64,000 nucleotides of DNA, taken from assembly GCF_001053185.1 (NCBI RefSeq), contig NZ_CSTD01000001.1, positions 1,606,333 to 1,670,332 on the forward strand, read 5' to 3'. The stretch comes from Mycobacterium bohemicum DSM 44277. Its GTDB lineage: Bacteria; Actinomycetota; Actinomycetes; Mycobacteriales; Mycobacteriaceae. Made by a program: the position numbers and the translations under genes. The notes below the pieces were generated by a model. That model was not told where the DNA came from and did no database searches. It saw only the letters and a program-made list of their open reading frames with translations. Below, in pieces: positions 1 through 8,349 of this stretch (its first letter is position 1; the number at the start of each line of letters is the position of its first letter).

Positions 1-600
1 CGCTTCCTCGCCCGGTGTGCCGTCGACCGTCGGGGTTTCGTCGGCGGGGTTGCACATGCCGGGGGCGGCCAGCTTGGCCAGCGCGGCCTCCAGGGTGATA
101 CGGGCCTCGGGGCTCAGCCACCCGCGCAGGGGCGACATCCCGTCGATGTCCTGCTTGCCCAGCGTCAGTCCCCGGCGGCGGGCGCGTTCTTCGTCGCTGA
201 AGTTGCCGTCGGGGTTGAGATAACAGGCCAGCCGGTCGGCGGCTTTGCGCAGCGTCTCGGGCCGTTGTTCGCAGGCCCAACGCGCCAGATCGGCCTCCGC
301 GGCGTCCCGCGTGGGCGCGTCGACCCAGCAGGGCAGCGCATCGAAGAACCCGCGGATGACCGCCACGTGGGCGGCGCCGATGCGCCCGGCGGTCATCGCC
401 GCGCGGGCGCCCAGGTCGCGGGCCTCGTTGAGGCGGCGGGTGGCCTCGCTGCGCGAGATGCGCAGCCGGTCGGCCAAAACATGGGTGAGCTTCCCGCCGA
501 TCTCGGCCGGCGTGGCTTGGCGGTCGATTTGGTTGATCAGTTGGTGACCGGCAACCGGGAGTCGGCGCGTTTCGCGCTCCAGCCGCTCGAGGTAGGTCAT
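1..600 (-). CDS. DUF222 / 13E12 repeat-family protein, 3' part beyond the window
   Basis: Reading leftward from an ATG at 600 gives an open frame to the window edge (200 codons, no stop). The sequence is that of the mycobacterial 13E12 repeat family (DUF222, normally followed by an HNH nuclease domain that would lie outside the window). Diagnostic stretches are LPVAGHQLINQID, GGKLTHVLADRLRISRSEA, LNPDGNFSDEERARRRGLTL and KLAAPGMCNPADE. The family N-terminus continues upstream in another frame: an ATG at 707 reads MQASTDDEVAADF and stops at 615-617, and shifting by one base restores HLTTRDRMTYLE. So the gene has probably lost one base near its start and may be a pseudogene, unless translation begins at 600. 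The biological role of the family is not established. Confidence 0.8.
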   Translation of the reverse strand, partial: MTYLERLERETRRLPVAGHQLINQIDRQATPAEIGGKLTHVLADRLRISRSEATRRLNEARDLGARAAMTAGRIGAAHVAVIRGFFDALPCWVDAPTRDAAEADLARWACEQRPETLRKAADRLACYLNPDGNFSDEERARRRGLTLGKQDIDGMSPLRGWLSPEARITLEAALAKLAAPGMCNPADETPTVDGTPGEEA

Positions 601-787
601 TCGGTCCCGGGTGGTCAAGTGTCGTAGGAGTGCCCGATGACGCGCGAGATGACCTCGTGCAGCGCGGCGAAATCCGCCGCGACCTCATCATCGGTACTTG
701 CCTGCATGTCCGAATGGTATGGCGGCGCACCGGCAAGAATCCGCCGCGCCGAAACCAGTGCAAACTATTGGGGCAGAAGTGATTTGA

Positions 788-2152
788 TCACCCCACCCGG
801 GCGGCCTCGGCTTCCCGCACTTCCTTCGCCGCCCGCTCGCCGGACCGGATCGCACCGTCGATCCAGCCGCACATGACGGTGGAGCTCTCGGTCCCGGCCC
901 AGTGGATGCGGCCGCAGGGCTCGCGCAGGGTGTAGCCGAACTCGGTGAGCACCCCGGTCGGCGTGTGGCCGATCATCCCGCCCCCGGAGTAGCGCTCCAC
1001 CGTCCAGTTCTGCTCGTGGAACTCGCGGTGCGCGTTGGCCTTGTCGCCGAACCGATCGACGAGCTCACCGATCACGATCGCCTTGCGTTCGGCGGGGTCG
1101 AGGCTGCCGAGCCGACGCGCGGCCGGTCCTTCGGTGATAACGCACATGATCCCCGGGTCCGCGGTGTTGGTGCAGGCGTCGATGGTCAGGCTCGCGGGGG
1201 ATCCCGGCGCCGCCGACTGACCGGAGAATCCGGCCGCGCGCCAGAACGGCTCGTCGTAGACGATCGAGATCTTCATGACAGCGCCGCTGGGCATGCGCTG
1301 GTTCAGAAACGCCCGGTCGACCGGCAGCATCGGCTCGTAGAGGATCGATGACGCGATCGCCATCGGGATCGCGACGATGACCCGTCGCGCCCGGACGGTC
1401 ATGTCGTCGGCGCGGACGGTCACGCCGGCGCCGTCGTGGTCGATCTGCCGGACCGGCTGCGAAAGATGCAGTGCGTCACCGAGTTCGGCGGCGATCGGGC
1501 CGTAGATGGCGCCCATCCCGCCGACCGGGCGGGCGTCCTGTGCACCGCCCTCCCCCGAGATGACGAAGGTGGGTCCACCGGCCGAACCCATCTGGGTCAG
1601 CACCCAGAGCATCGAGACCTCGGACGCCGCAGACGTGTACGCGCCCGCAATCGCCATTTCCAGCATCTCGCGGGCGGCCCGCGACATCGTGTTCTTGTCC
1701 AGCCACTCGGCCAGGCTGATCCTGTCCCATTCCGCGGCTTGCTTTGCCTCCCAAGGGGCTTCCCGCGGAATTGATTTGCACATGTTCTCGATCGACAGCA
1801 GGCCGACGCCCAGGTTGGCCACCGCCCACGGGCTCATGCTCCAGGGGATGGTGCCCCCGTAGCGGTGTTTCTTGCCGTCGACGATCATCATGGCGTCGCC
1901 GTCGTTGTGCTGCTTGTACTCCGGCACCCCGAACTCGCGCATCAGGGCATGGACGCGATCCTGGCCCGGGCCGATCCACGCGCCGCCACGATCGACCCAT
2001 GATCCGTCGGGACGGTACTCGGTGAACGTGCGGCCGCCGACCCGGTCACGCGCCTCGAGCACGGCGACCGAATGTCCCGCCCGTTTGAGGCGCAGGGCGG
2101 CCGTCAGACCCGCGAACCCGGCACCGACCACACAAAAATCGACGTCCGTCAC
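788..2152 (-). CDS. Flavin-containing amine oxidase (AofH/putrescine-oxidase-like)
   Basis: A 454-residue FAD-dependent amine oxidase that would oxidatively deaminate a primary amine or polyamine to aldehyde, ammonia and H2O2. The FAD-binding GAGFAG lies at residues 10-15, the acidic ribose-binding E33 follows, and RVGGRT is at 37-42. The C-terminal FAD segment reads GRIHWAGTESS, followed by CGWIDGAIRSGERAA. The stretch YSGGGM sits where covalently flavinylated MAOs have SGGCY, so FAD is probably bound non-covalently. The open frame extends further upstream, but the GTG at 2152 is preferred: it is preceded by GAGGAG eight bases away and leaves the usual short N-terminus before the Rossmann fold. 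It resembles M. tuberculosis AofH (Rv3170) in length and motifs. The substrate is unknown. Confidence 0.88.
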   Translation of the reverse strand: MTDVDFCVVGAGFAGLTAALRLKRAGHSVAVLEARDRVGGRTFTEYRPDGSWVDRGGAWIGPGQDRVHALMREFGVPEYKQHNDGDAMMIVDGKKHRYGGTIPWSMSPWAVANLGVGLLSIENMCKSIPREAPWEAKQAAEWDRISLAEWLDKNTMSRAAREMLEMAIAGAYTSAASEVSMLWVLTQMGSAGGPTFVISGEGGAQDARPVGGMGAIYGPIAAELGDALHLSQPVRQIDHDGAGVTVRADDMTVRARRVIVAIPMAIASSILYEPMLPVDRAFLNQRMPSGAVMKISIVYDEPFWRAAGFSGQSAAPGSPASLTIDACTNTADPGIMCVITEGPAARRLGSLDPAERKAIVIGELVDRFGDKANAHREFHEQNWTVERYSGGGMIGHTPTGVLTEFGYTLREPCGRIHWAGTESSTVMCGWIDGAIRSGERAAKEVREAEAARVG

Positions 2153-2249
2153 GACCAACTCCTCATCGGGCCGCCCCAGCAGGAAAAATACACCGATCAC
2201 GACGGCGGCAACAGCGCGTTCACCCGGATCTCCCGGAAGTCGATGCGCC

Positions 2250-2999
2250 CTATTGATCGAGTGTTTCCCAGAATCCGGAAAGAGCCGCCGCGCCGCGGGC
2301 CGGGTCCTGCAGCATCCACCAATGCCCCAGTCCCTCAAGCACTTCCGTGCGGGCTCCGGCCCGATCAGCCGCCCGGCGCCGCAGCTCGTCGGAGCCGACG
2401 TAGTGGTCGTCGGTGGCGAGTAGGGATAGCCCCGGCCGCGCGGCGGCGTTGGGCAGGTCGCGGCCGGCCTCGGCCACAGCGGGCTGGCGCGCCGAGCGGT
2501 ACAACGCCAGGATCGCGCGGCCCATCTCCGGACCCTGCGCCGCGGCGATCTCGGTGGCGATGTCCATCGGTACGCCCAATGCGGCCATCTGCTGCGCGCG
2601 GTCCTCGACCGTCCCGCCCAGCATGGTGTCCACCAGCTTTTCGCCCTCGACGGGGGTTTGCCAGACCTGCGCGAGGTCATGCCAGACGTAGTCGGGGTCG
2701 AAGACGCCGACGATGTCGCTGGCCCAGCTGCGCACCAGCTCCGGTCGGTGCATCACCACGTTCACCACGTGGCCGCCGCCCCAGTCGTGCCCGACCAGGT
2801 CAACCGGTCCGCCGATGGCCTCGAGCTGTGTCTCCAGCCAGTCGCGATAGGCGAGATAGGTGGCTGGAAAGCTGTCCTCGAGCGGGGCGCCGAACCCCGG
2901 TGGCGACAGCAGCACCACATCGTCGCGCCCCAGTGCGCCGATCAGTGGGCCCCAGATGGCGTCGGTCTCCGGGTTGCCGTGTACGAAGACGATCGTCAT
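2250..2999 (-). CDS. Alpha/beta hydrolase, epoxide hydrolase / haloalkane dehalogenase type
   Basis: A 249-residue alpha/beta-hydrolase. The oxyanion-hole motif HGNP is at residues 7-10. The nucleophile elbow reads VGHDWGGG with Asp72, which marks the epoxide hydrolase/haloalkane dehalogenase branch rather than Ser esterases. The catalytic His is probably His226 in GLGHWWML. It would hydrolyse an epoxide or carbon-halogen bond through an aspartyl-ester intermediate; substrate unknown. An in-frame ATG three codons upstream (3008) is an alternative start. It is followed after 97 bp by the amine oxidase in the same orientation and is divergent from the PrpD-like gene. Confidence 0.85.
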   Translation of the reverse strand: MTIVFVHGNPETDAIWGPLIGALGRDDVVLLSPPGFGAPLEDSFPATYLAYRDWLETQLEAIGGPVDLVGHDWGGGHVVNVVMHRPELVRSWASDIVGVFDPDYVWHDLAQVWQTPVEGEKLVDTMLGGTVEDRAQQMAALGVPMDIATEIAAAQGPEMGRAILALYRSARQPAVAEAGRDLPNAAARPGLSLLATDDHYVGSDELRRRAADRAGARTEVLEGLGHWWMLQDPARGAAALSGFWETLDQ

Positions 3000-3061
3000 G
3001 CCCCACATCCTGCGGGAGCCGGCGATAAATCGCGAGGGTCCCGTCCAGGTAATCATTGATC

Positions 3062-4570
3062 ATGCTGGTGCACACCGTTCGGACCCGGCGCAGCGCCGAG
3101 GACTTCCCGCGCCGCGAACACTTGGCGGCCAAGATCGCAGACGTCGCCGCCGACCCGGTCGCCGTCGAGGCGGACGTCGCGCAGATGCTGGCCAACCGGA
3201 TCATCGACAACGCGGCCGTGAGCGCCGCCGCCGTGCTGCGCCGGTCGGTCACGGCCGCGCGGGCGCAAGCCATGGCGCGCCCCGCGGCGCGCGGGGCGAA
3301 GGTGTTCGGGGTCGACGGCGACTTCCCGACGGAATGGGCGGCCTGGGCCAACGGTGTCGCGGCGCGCGAACTCGATTTCAACGACACGTTCTTGGCCGCC
3401 GAATACGCCCATCCCGCCGACAACATCCCCCCGCTCGTCGCGATCGCCCAGCAGATGGACGTCGCCGGGAGCGATCTGCTTCGCGGCCTGGCGACCGCCT
3501 ACGAAATCCACATCGACCTGGCCCGCGGAATCTGCCTGCACGAGAACAAGATCGACCACGTGGCACATCTGGGCCCCGCGGTGGCCGCCGGCATCGGCAC
3601 GATGCTGCGGTTGGACACCGACACCATCTACCAGGCCGTGGGCCAAGCGCTTCACCTGACGACCAGCACCCGTCAGTCCCGCAAGGGTCACATCTCCAGC
3701 TGGAAGGCGTTCGCGCCGGCGCACGCCGGAAAGGTCGCCATCGAAGCGGTCGACCGGGCGATGCGCGGCGAGGGGGCGCCGGCGCCGATCTGGGAGGGCG
3801 AAGACGGGGTCATCGCCTGGCTGCTGGGCGGTCCGGAGCGCGAATACCGCGTGCCGCTGCCCGCTCCCGGCGAGCCCAAGCGGGCGGTCCTGGACAGCTA
3901 CCCCAAAGAGCATTCGGCGGAATACCAGTGCCAGGCGCCGATCGACCTGGCCCGGCGGCTGTCCGCGCGCATCGGTGACCTCGATCAGGTGGCGACGATC
4001 GTCCTGCACACCAGCCACCACACCCACGTCGTGATCGGCACCGGATCCGGGGACCCGCAAAAGTTCGACCCCGACGCGTCCCGGGAAACGCTGGACCACT
4101 CGCTGCCCTACGTGTTCGCCGTCGCGCTGCAGGACGCAACCTTCCACCACGAACGGTCCTACGCCCCCGAGCGGGCCCGCCGGTCCGACACCGTCGCGTT
4201 GTGGCGCAAGATCTCGACCGTCGAGGACCCCGAATGGACCCGCCGCTATCACTCCACCGATCCGGCCGACAAGGCGTTCGGGGCGCGCGCCGAGGTCACG
4301 CTGAAGGGCGGCGCGGTGATCACCGACGAGCTGGCGATCCCCGACGCCCATCCGCTGGGGGCCCGGCCGTTCCGGCGTCCGCAGTACGAGCAGAAGTTCG
4401 CCGAACTCGCCGACGGAATAGTGGAACCGCTCGAGCAGCAGCGATTTCTGTCCGCCGTCGAATCATTGGCCGACCTCGAGGGCGGCGCCGTGAGCGCGCT
4501 GAACTTGGTCGTGGATCCGCGGGTGCTGGCGACGGCGCCCCGGATCCCGCCGGGGATCTTCCGCGACTGA
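3062..4570 (+). CDS. MmgE/PrpD family dehydratase (2-methylcitrate dehydratase-like)
   Basis: A 502-residue MmgE/PrpD-family protein of the actinobacterial PrpD type, whose members dehydrate 2-methylcitrate in propionate breakdown. Family features include [14 protein letters not shown] at the N-terminus, [19 protein letters not shown] around residues 100-120, and [13 protein letters not shown] near 220. The ATG at 3062 is preferred over a TTG six bases earlier. In M. tuberculosis prpD is followed by prpC and preceded by the regulator Rv1129c; neither is visible here. This is therefore either a paralogue acting on another hydroxy-tricarboxylate or a displaced prpD. It is divergent from the epoxide-hydrolase-like gene with about 60 bp between starts. 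Confidence 0.85.
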   Translation: MLVHTVRTRRSAEDFPRREHLAAKIADVAADPVAVEADVAQMLANRIIDNAAVSAAAVLRRSVTAARAQAMARPAARGAKVFGVDGDFPTEWAAWANGVAARELDFNDTFLAAEYAHPADNIPPLVAIAQQMDVAGSDLLRGLATAYEIHIDLARGICLHENKIDHVAHLGPAVAAGIGTMLRLDTDTIYQAVGQALHLTTSTRQSRKGHISSWKAFAPAHAGKVAIEAVDRAMRGEGAPAPIWEGEDGVIAWLLGGPEREYRVPLPAPGEPKRAVLDSYPKEHSAEYQCQAPIDLARRLSARIGDLDQVATIVLHTSHHTHVVIGTGSGDPQKFDPDASRETLDHSLPYVFAVALQDATFHHERSYAPERARRSDTVALWRKISTVEDPEWTRRYHSTDPADKAFGARAEVTLKGGAVITDELAIPDAHPLGARPFRRPQYEQKFAELADGIVEPLEQQRFLSAVESLADLEGGAVSALNLVVDPRVLATAPRIPPGIFRD

Positions 4571-4577
4571 TTCGAGC

Positions 4578-4715
4578 CTAGGAAGGGCCGCCGTATTGCC
4601 ACACCAAAAGGTGGGCGCCGGTCATGTCCGCTCCGGCGGCGCCCGCCCCGGCGATGACGGCGATGGTTGACGCGGCGGCAATGCCCCCACCCGTGATCCA
4701 CTGAAGTCTGCTCAT
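4578..4715 (-). CDS. Hypothetical 45-residue single-pass membrane protein
   Basis: A short frame with an ATG at 4715 preceded at good spacing by GAGGAG. The product begins MSRLQWITGGG, continues with an Ala/Ile/Val-rich hydrophobic stretch (about residues 8-28) long enough for one membrane span or an uncleaved signal, and ends LLVWQYGGPS. It lies between the PrpD-like and DUF3556 genes, on the opposite strand to both, with its stop codon 8 bp from the PrpD stop. I do not recognise the family. The strong ribosome-binding site and clean hydrophobic profile support a real gene, but its length makes this tentative. Confidence 0.45.
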   Translation of the reverse strand: MSRLQWITGGGIAAASTIAVIAGAGAAGADMTGAHLLVWQYGGPS

Positions 4716-4794
4716 GACGGGATCTCCTCGGCGGTTGACCAGGCAATCCACGGTATCCGGAGATAAATGCTGTGGGAAGGTCTGCCCACGCGGC

Positions 4795-4808
4795 TAGAAC
4801 GCGTTCTA
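4795..4808. promoter_or_regulatory. Perfect 14-bp KstR-type operator
   Basis: TAGAACGCGTTCTA is an exact palindrome and fits the published KstR consensus TnnAACnnGTTnnA. It ends 12 bp before the ATG of the DUF3556 gene and overlaps a TAATCT hexamer (4807-4812) that could be the -10 box of a leaderless transcript. A TetR-family repressor such as KstR, which controls sterol catabolism, would block this promoter when bound. The match is seen directly; control by KstR is inferred. Confidence 0.7.
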
Positions 4809-4820
4809 ATCTTTGGAACC

Positions 4821-6539
4821 ATGGGATTCCTGAAGCCTGACCTGCCGCAGATCGAGATGGAGGAATGGAACAAGGGCACCCGCAGCGAGAAGATACGTCC
4901 GATGGCCAGGCACTGGGCCGAGGTCGGCTTCGGCACGCCGGTCGTCTTGCACCTCTTCTACGTTGTCAAGATCCTGCTCTACATCCTCGGCGCCTGGCTG
5001 TTCGCGTCGGCCACCAGCGGACTCGGCGGGTTCACCCACGTCGCGTCGTGGTGGTCGGAACCGATCGTGTTCGAAAAGGTCGTGCTCTACACGATGCTGT
5101 TCGAGGTGATCGGGCTCGGCTGCGGCTTCGGGCCGCTGAACAACCGGTTCTTCCCGCCGATGGGCTCGATGCTTTATTGGTTGCGCTTCGGCACCATCCG
5201 GCTACCACCATGGCCGGACCGGGTCCCGTGGACCAAGGGCACCAAACGCACGCCGGTGGACGTCGCGCTGTATGCGCTCCTGCTGCTGGTGACGCTGCGG
5301 GTGCTGTTCTGCGACGGGAGCGGCCCGGTACCGGAACTCGGCACCACCGTCGGGCTGCTGCCGACGTGGCAAATCGTACTGATCCTGCTGATCCTCGCCG
5401 TGCTCGGCCTGCGTGACAAGGTGATCTTCCTGGCCGCCCGCGGCGAGGTCTACGCGACCATGGCGGTGACGTTCCTCTTCGGCGCGGACATGATCGTGGC
5501 GTCCAAGGTGGTTTTCATGGTCATCTGGATGGGCGCGGCGACCTCGAAGCTCAACAAGCACTTCCCGTTCGTGATCTCGACGATGATGTCCAACAACCCG
5601 CTGATGCGGCCAAAGTGGCTGAAAAGGCGTTTCTTCGAACGGTTCCCGGATGATCTGCGTCCCGGCTGGATGTCGCGGTGGCTGGCCCATGTGAGCACCG
5701 CCATCGAGATGCTGGTTCCGCTGCCGCTGTTCTTCTGCCATGGCGGCTGGCCGACGACGGTGGCCGCGATCGTCATGGTGTGCTTCCACCTGGGGATCCT
5801 CGTCTCGATCCCGATGGGCGTGCCGCTGGAATGGAACGTCTTCATGATCTTCGGTGTGTTGTCGTTGTTCGTCGCGCACGCGCGGCTGGGGCTGAGCGAC
5901 CTGCGGCATCCGGTGGCCGTGGCCATACTGTTCGTCGTGATCGCGGGAATCGTCCTCGCGGGCAACATGTTTCCGCGCAAGATCTCGTTCCTGCCGGGCA
6001 TGCGGTACTACGCGGGTAACTGGGACACCACGCTGTGGTGCATCAAGCCGTCGGCCAGCGAGAAGATCACCCGGGGGATCGTGGCGATCGCCAGCATGCC
6101 GCAGGCCCAGCTGGAGCGGTTCTACGGCAGTCCGGAGGCGGCGCAGATCCCCATCTACATGGGATATGCGTTCCGCGGCTTCAACACTCACGGCCGCGCG
6201 CTGTTCACGCTGGCGCACCGCGCGATGGCCGGGCACAACGAGGACGACTACGTCATCACCGACGGGGAGCGGATCTGCAGCACCGCGATCGGCTGGAATT
6301 TCGGCGACGGCCATATGCACAACGAGCAGTTGATCGCCGCCCTGCAGCAACGCTGCCACTTCCAGCCCGGCGAGGTGCGGGTCGTGTTGCTCGACGCGCA
6401 GCCGATCCACAAGCAGACCCAGGCCTACCGGCTGGTGGACGCCGCGACCGGTGAATTCGAGCGCGGCATCGTGCGGGTCGCCGACATGGTGACCCGCCAG
6501 CCCTGGGCCGACGACGTCCCGGTGGAAGTGCTTGGTTAG
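4821..6539 (+). CDS. DUF3556 multi-pass transmembrane protein
   Basis: A 572-residue protein of the DUF3556 family of actinobacterial membrane proteins. It opens MGFLKPDLPQIEMEEWNKG and has many hydrophobic segments over roughly residues 35-400, including FYVVKILLYILGAWLF, VTLRVLFC, WQIVLILLILAVLGL and VAVAILFVVIAGIVLAG. A soluble C-terminal part of about 160 residues contains GHMHNEQLIAALQQ. The function is unknown. An in-frame ATG at 4767 is rejected because the KstR-like operator and a putative -10 box lie between it and 4821. Probable KstR control suggests a link to sterol or lipid metabolism. No neighbour in the same orientation forms an operon with it. Confidence 0.85.
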   Translation: MGFLKPDLPQIEMEEWNKGTRSEKIRPMARHWAEVGFGTPVVLHLFYVVKILLYILGAWLFASATSGLGGFTHVASWWSEPIVFEKVVLYTMLFEVIGLGCGFGPLNNRFFPPMGSMLYWLRFGTIRLPPWPDRVPWTKGTKRTPVDVALYALLLLVTLRVLFCDGSGPVPELGTTVGLLPTWQIVLILLILAVLGLRDKVIFLAARGEVYATMAVTFLFGADMIVASKVVFMVIWMGAATSKLNKHFPFVISTMMSNNPLMRPKWLKRRFFERFPDDLRPGWMSRWLAHVSTAIEMLVPLPLFFCHGGWPTTVAAIVMVCFHLGILVSIPMGVPLEWNVFMIFGVLSLFVAHARLGLSDLRHPVAVAILFVVIAGIVLAGNMFPRKISFLPGMRYYAGNWDTTLWCIKPSASEKITRGIVAIASMPQAQLERFYGSPEAAQIPIYMGYAFRGFNTHGRALFTLAHRAMAGHNEDDYVITDGERICSTAIGWNFGDGHMHNEQLIAALQQRCHFQPGEVRVVLLDAQPIHKQTQAYRLVDAATGEFERGIVRVADMVTRQPWADDVPVEVLG

Positions 6540-6571
6540 TTCCGCCGGGAACAGGCCGTCGTCCCGGCGAG

Positions 6572-7213
6572 TCAGCCGGCCAGCGCCTCGGCGATGGGGG
6601 TGTCGCCGTTGTTGAAGTCGATGGTTCTGCCGATCGTCGAGTCGTCCGCGAGGACCGCGGCCACGACGTGCGCGACGTCCGCGCGCGAGACCTCCCCCGT
6701 TCCCGCCCCGAGGGCGATCCGGCCCGTCGGCGCGTCCAGGGTGAGCCGACCCGGCCCCAGGACGGTCCAGTCCAGGCCGCTGGCCCGCAAATGGGCATCC
6801 GCCGCCGCCTTGGCCTCCGCGTAGTGGAAGAACGAATTCTCCCGCGCAACGCCATGATCCGTGCCGGCGCCGAAGTACGACACCATCACGAATCGCCGCA
6901 CCTCCGCCAGTGCGGCGGCGTCGATCACCCGGATGGCGGCGTCTCGGTCGACGGCGTAGGTCCGCGCCGGGTCGCCCCCGCCGGCCCCGGCGGAAAAGAC
7001 GACTGCGTCGTGGCCGGCCAGAATTTGCTCCAGCGCACCGGTACCCAGTCGCTCGATGTCGGCGACCACCGGGTGCGCGCCGGTGGCCGCGACGTCGTGG
7101 GCGTGGTCGGGGTTGCGGAAGACCGAACTGACGTGGTCGCCGCGCACGCTGAGGATCCGGGCCAGCTGCAGCGCGACCTTGCCGTGGCCGCCGATGACGA
7201 CGATGCGTGCCAT
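6572..7213 (-). CDS. NAD(P)H-binding atypical SDR protein (NmrA/YwnB-like)
   Basis: A 213-residue Rossmann protein of the NAD(P)H-binding atypical short-chain dehydrogenase group. The dinucleotide motif GGHGKVA is at residues 8-14, and VVFSAGAGG is the strand-4 region. SYFGAGTDHG and FFHYAEAKAAAD resemble the degenerate Tyr/Lys region of this group, and WTVLGPGRLT is a conserved C-terminal motif. Members act as redox sensors or reductases; the activity here is unknown. It is convergent with DUF3556 and is separated from the next upstream gene on its strand by the tandem repeat array. Confidence 0.85.
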   Translation of the reverse strand: MARIVVIGGHGKVALQLARILSVRGDHVSSVFRNPDHAHDVAATGAHPVVADIERLGTGALEQILAGHDAVVFSAGAGGGDPARTYAVDRDAAIRVIDAAALAEVRRFVMVSYFGAGTDHGVARENSFFHYAEAKAAADAHLRASGLDWTVLGPGRLTLDAPTGRIALGAGTGEVSRADVAHVVAAVLADDSTIGRTIDFNNGDTPIAEALAG

Positions 7214-7276
7214 AGCCCGACGTTAGCGTCCGCGCCGGCCGCCCGACTGGCCGGGCGCTCGACGGTCCACTGTGTT

Positions 7277-7436
7277 GATGGTGGCGACCCGCTTCGCCCG
7301 GCTACGCCGCGCTCGCGATCTCCACTAGCTCGATGGTGGCGACCCGCGTCGCCCGGCTACGCCGCGCTCGCGATCGCCACTGTTGATGGTGGCGACCCGC
7401 GTCGCCCGGCTACGCCGCACTCGCGATCGCCACTAG
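7277..7436 (-). repeat. MIRU-like tandem repeat array, three 53-55-bp units
   Basis: Three imperfect copies start at 7277, 7332 and 7385. Each contains GATGGTGGCGACCCGCGTCG, then a CCGGCTACGCCGC core, and ends near CGATCGCCACT. Unit ends carry the inverted repeat TGGCGA/TCGCCA and could fold into a hairpin. The array begins at the stop codon of the SDR gene at 7433 (overlapping it by a few bases) and runs 3' of it. The same family recurs at 40822-41040 in the opposite genomic orientation but in the same orientation relative to its upstream gene. The pattern is that of mycobacterial interspersed repeats. Confidence 0.85.
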
Positions 7437-8272
7437 AGCTTGACGCGGCCCATGATGATGTCGATGATCGGCTTGCCCGGCGGGTAGGCGTTGGTCAGCG
7501 AGGCCATCGTGTGCCCGTAGTCCACGAGCAGGGTGATCCCGTTGACGCCGAAAGCTGCGGCGCTGTTGAGGAATGCCATCACGTCGCCCATTTGCTCCGG
7601 GGTGTGCACCTTGGAACCGGTTTCGTCGCGGTAGTCCTGGGCGAAGGTGAGCCACAGGTCGGCGTTGGACTGCGCCAGGGGGGTGTCGGTGGGACCCGGG
7701 CAGATCGCGTTGATGCGGACGCCCTTCTTGAGCAGGGGATAGCCCTGCGTCGCGACGTAGGCGTTGATCGCCTTCTTGGAAAAGCCGTAGTGGATGATGC
7801 CTTCGGGCTCGCGTGCCTTGGCCCAGGCGTCGGCCGCCGCGAAGTCCGGCGTGGCGAGGAATTCGTTCAGCAGGTCGAGGTCGTTCTCCCATCCCATGCC
7901 GGCGACCGAGGAGATGAAGCAGATCGCCGAGCCGGACGGAAGCTGATTGTTCTCCAGGAGCCGGTCGATGAGGTGACGGTGGCCGATGAAGTTGATCTTC
8001 ATCAGGTCGGGCCCGTCGGCGATCCCGGCGGCCGAGAACACGGCATGAACCGGGCCGCCCACCTGCTCGAGCGCGGAGTCGATCGACGCGGGATCGCGCA
8101 GATCGACCTGGATGGCCTGGGCGACGTCGTAGCTCACCGGCGCATAGTCCAGCACGATGACTTCGGCGCCGAGCTCCCCGGCAGACTTGGCCGCCGCCGC
8201 GCCCATGCCGGTCGCGCCGCCAACAACCAGTGCCCGCTTGCCGTCGTAGCGCAGCCGGTCGACGATGGTCAT
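7433..8272 (-). CDS. Short-chain dehydrogenase/reductase
   Basis: A 279-residue classical-type SDR that would interconvert an alcohol and ketone with NAD(P)(H). The nucleotide-binding motif GGATGMG is at residues 18-24. The likely active site is Ser121/122 in FISSVAG with Tyr162 and Lys166 in HYGFSKKA. A stretch between them (WENDLDLLNEFL) is longer than in typical SDRs, as in 3-alpha-hydroxysteroid dehydrogenase-like members. The ATG at 8272 is chosen because AAGGGG precedes it; the open frame extends further upstream with unrelated sequence. It lies 77 bp downstream of the double-TetR gene on the same strand, with two palindromes in the gap, so it is probably controlled by that regulator. 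Confidence 0.87.
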   Translation of the reverse strand: MTIVDRLRYDGKRALVVGGATGMGAAAAKSAGELGAEVIVLDYAPVSYDVAQAIQVDLRDPASIDSALEQVGGPVHAVFSAAGIADGPDLMKINFIGHRHLIDRLLENNQLPSGSAICFISSVAGMGWENDLDLLNEFLATPDFAAADAWAKAREPEGIIHYGFSKKAINAYVATQGYPLLKKGVRINAICPGPTDTPLAQSNADLWLTFAQDYRDETGSKVHTPEQMGDVMAFLNSAAAFGVNGITLLVDYGHTMASLTNAYPPGKPIIDIIMGRVKL

Positions 8273-8297
8273 GGAAATCCCCTTCTCAATAACTGCT

Positions 8298-8335
8298 AAC
8301 CCGGTTCTAGTTGCCCAACTGTATGGGTAACAGTT
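8298..8335. promoter_or_regulatory. Two palindromes between the double-TetR gene and the SDR
   Basis: AACCCGGTT (8298-8306) is a near-perfect odd-centred palindrome. AACTGT/ACAGTT (8317-8322 and 8330-8335) is a 6-bp inverted repeat with a 7-bp spacer. They lie in the 77-bp gap upstream of the SDR start and downstream of the TetR stop, so they may be operators for the SDR. The second could also act as a weak hairpin for transcripts entering from the left, because a T-run follows it on the plus strand. Confidence 0.4.
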
Positions 8336-8349
8336 TTTTCGTTCAATAC

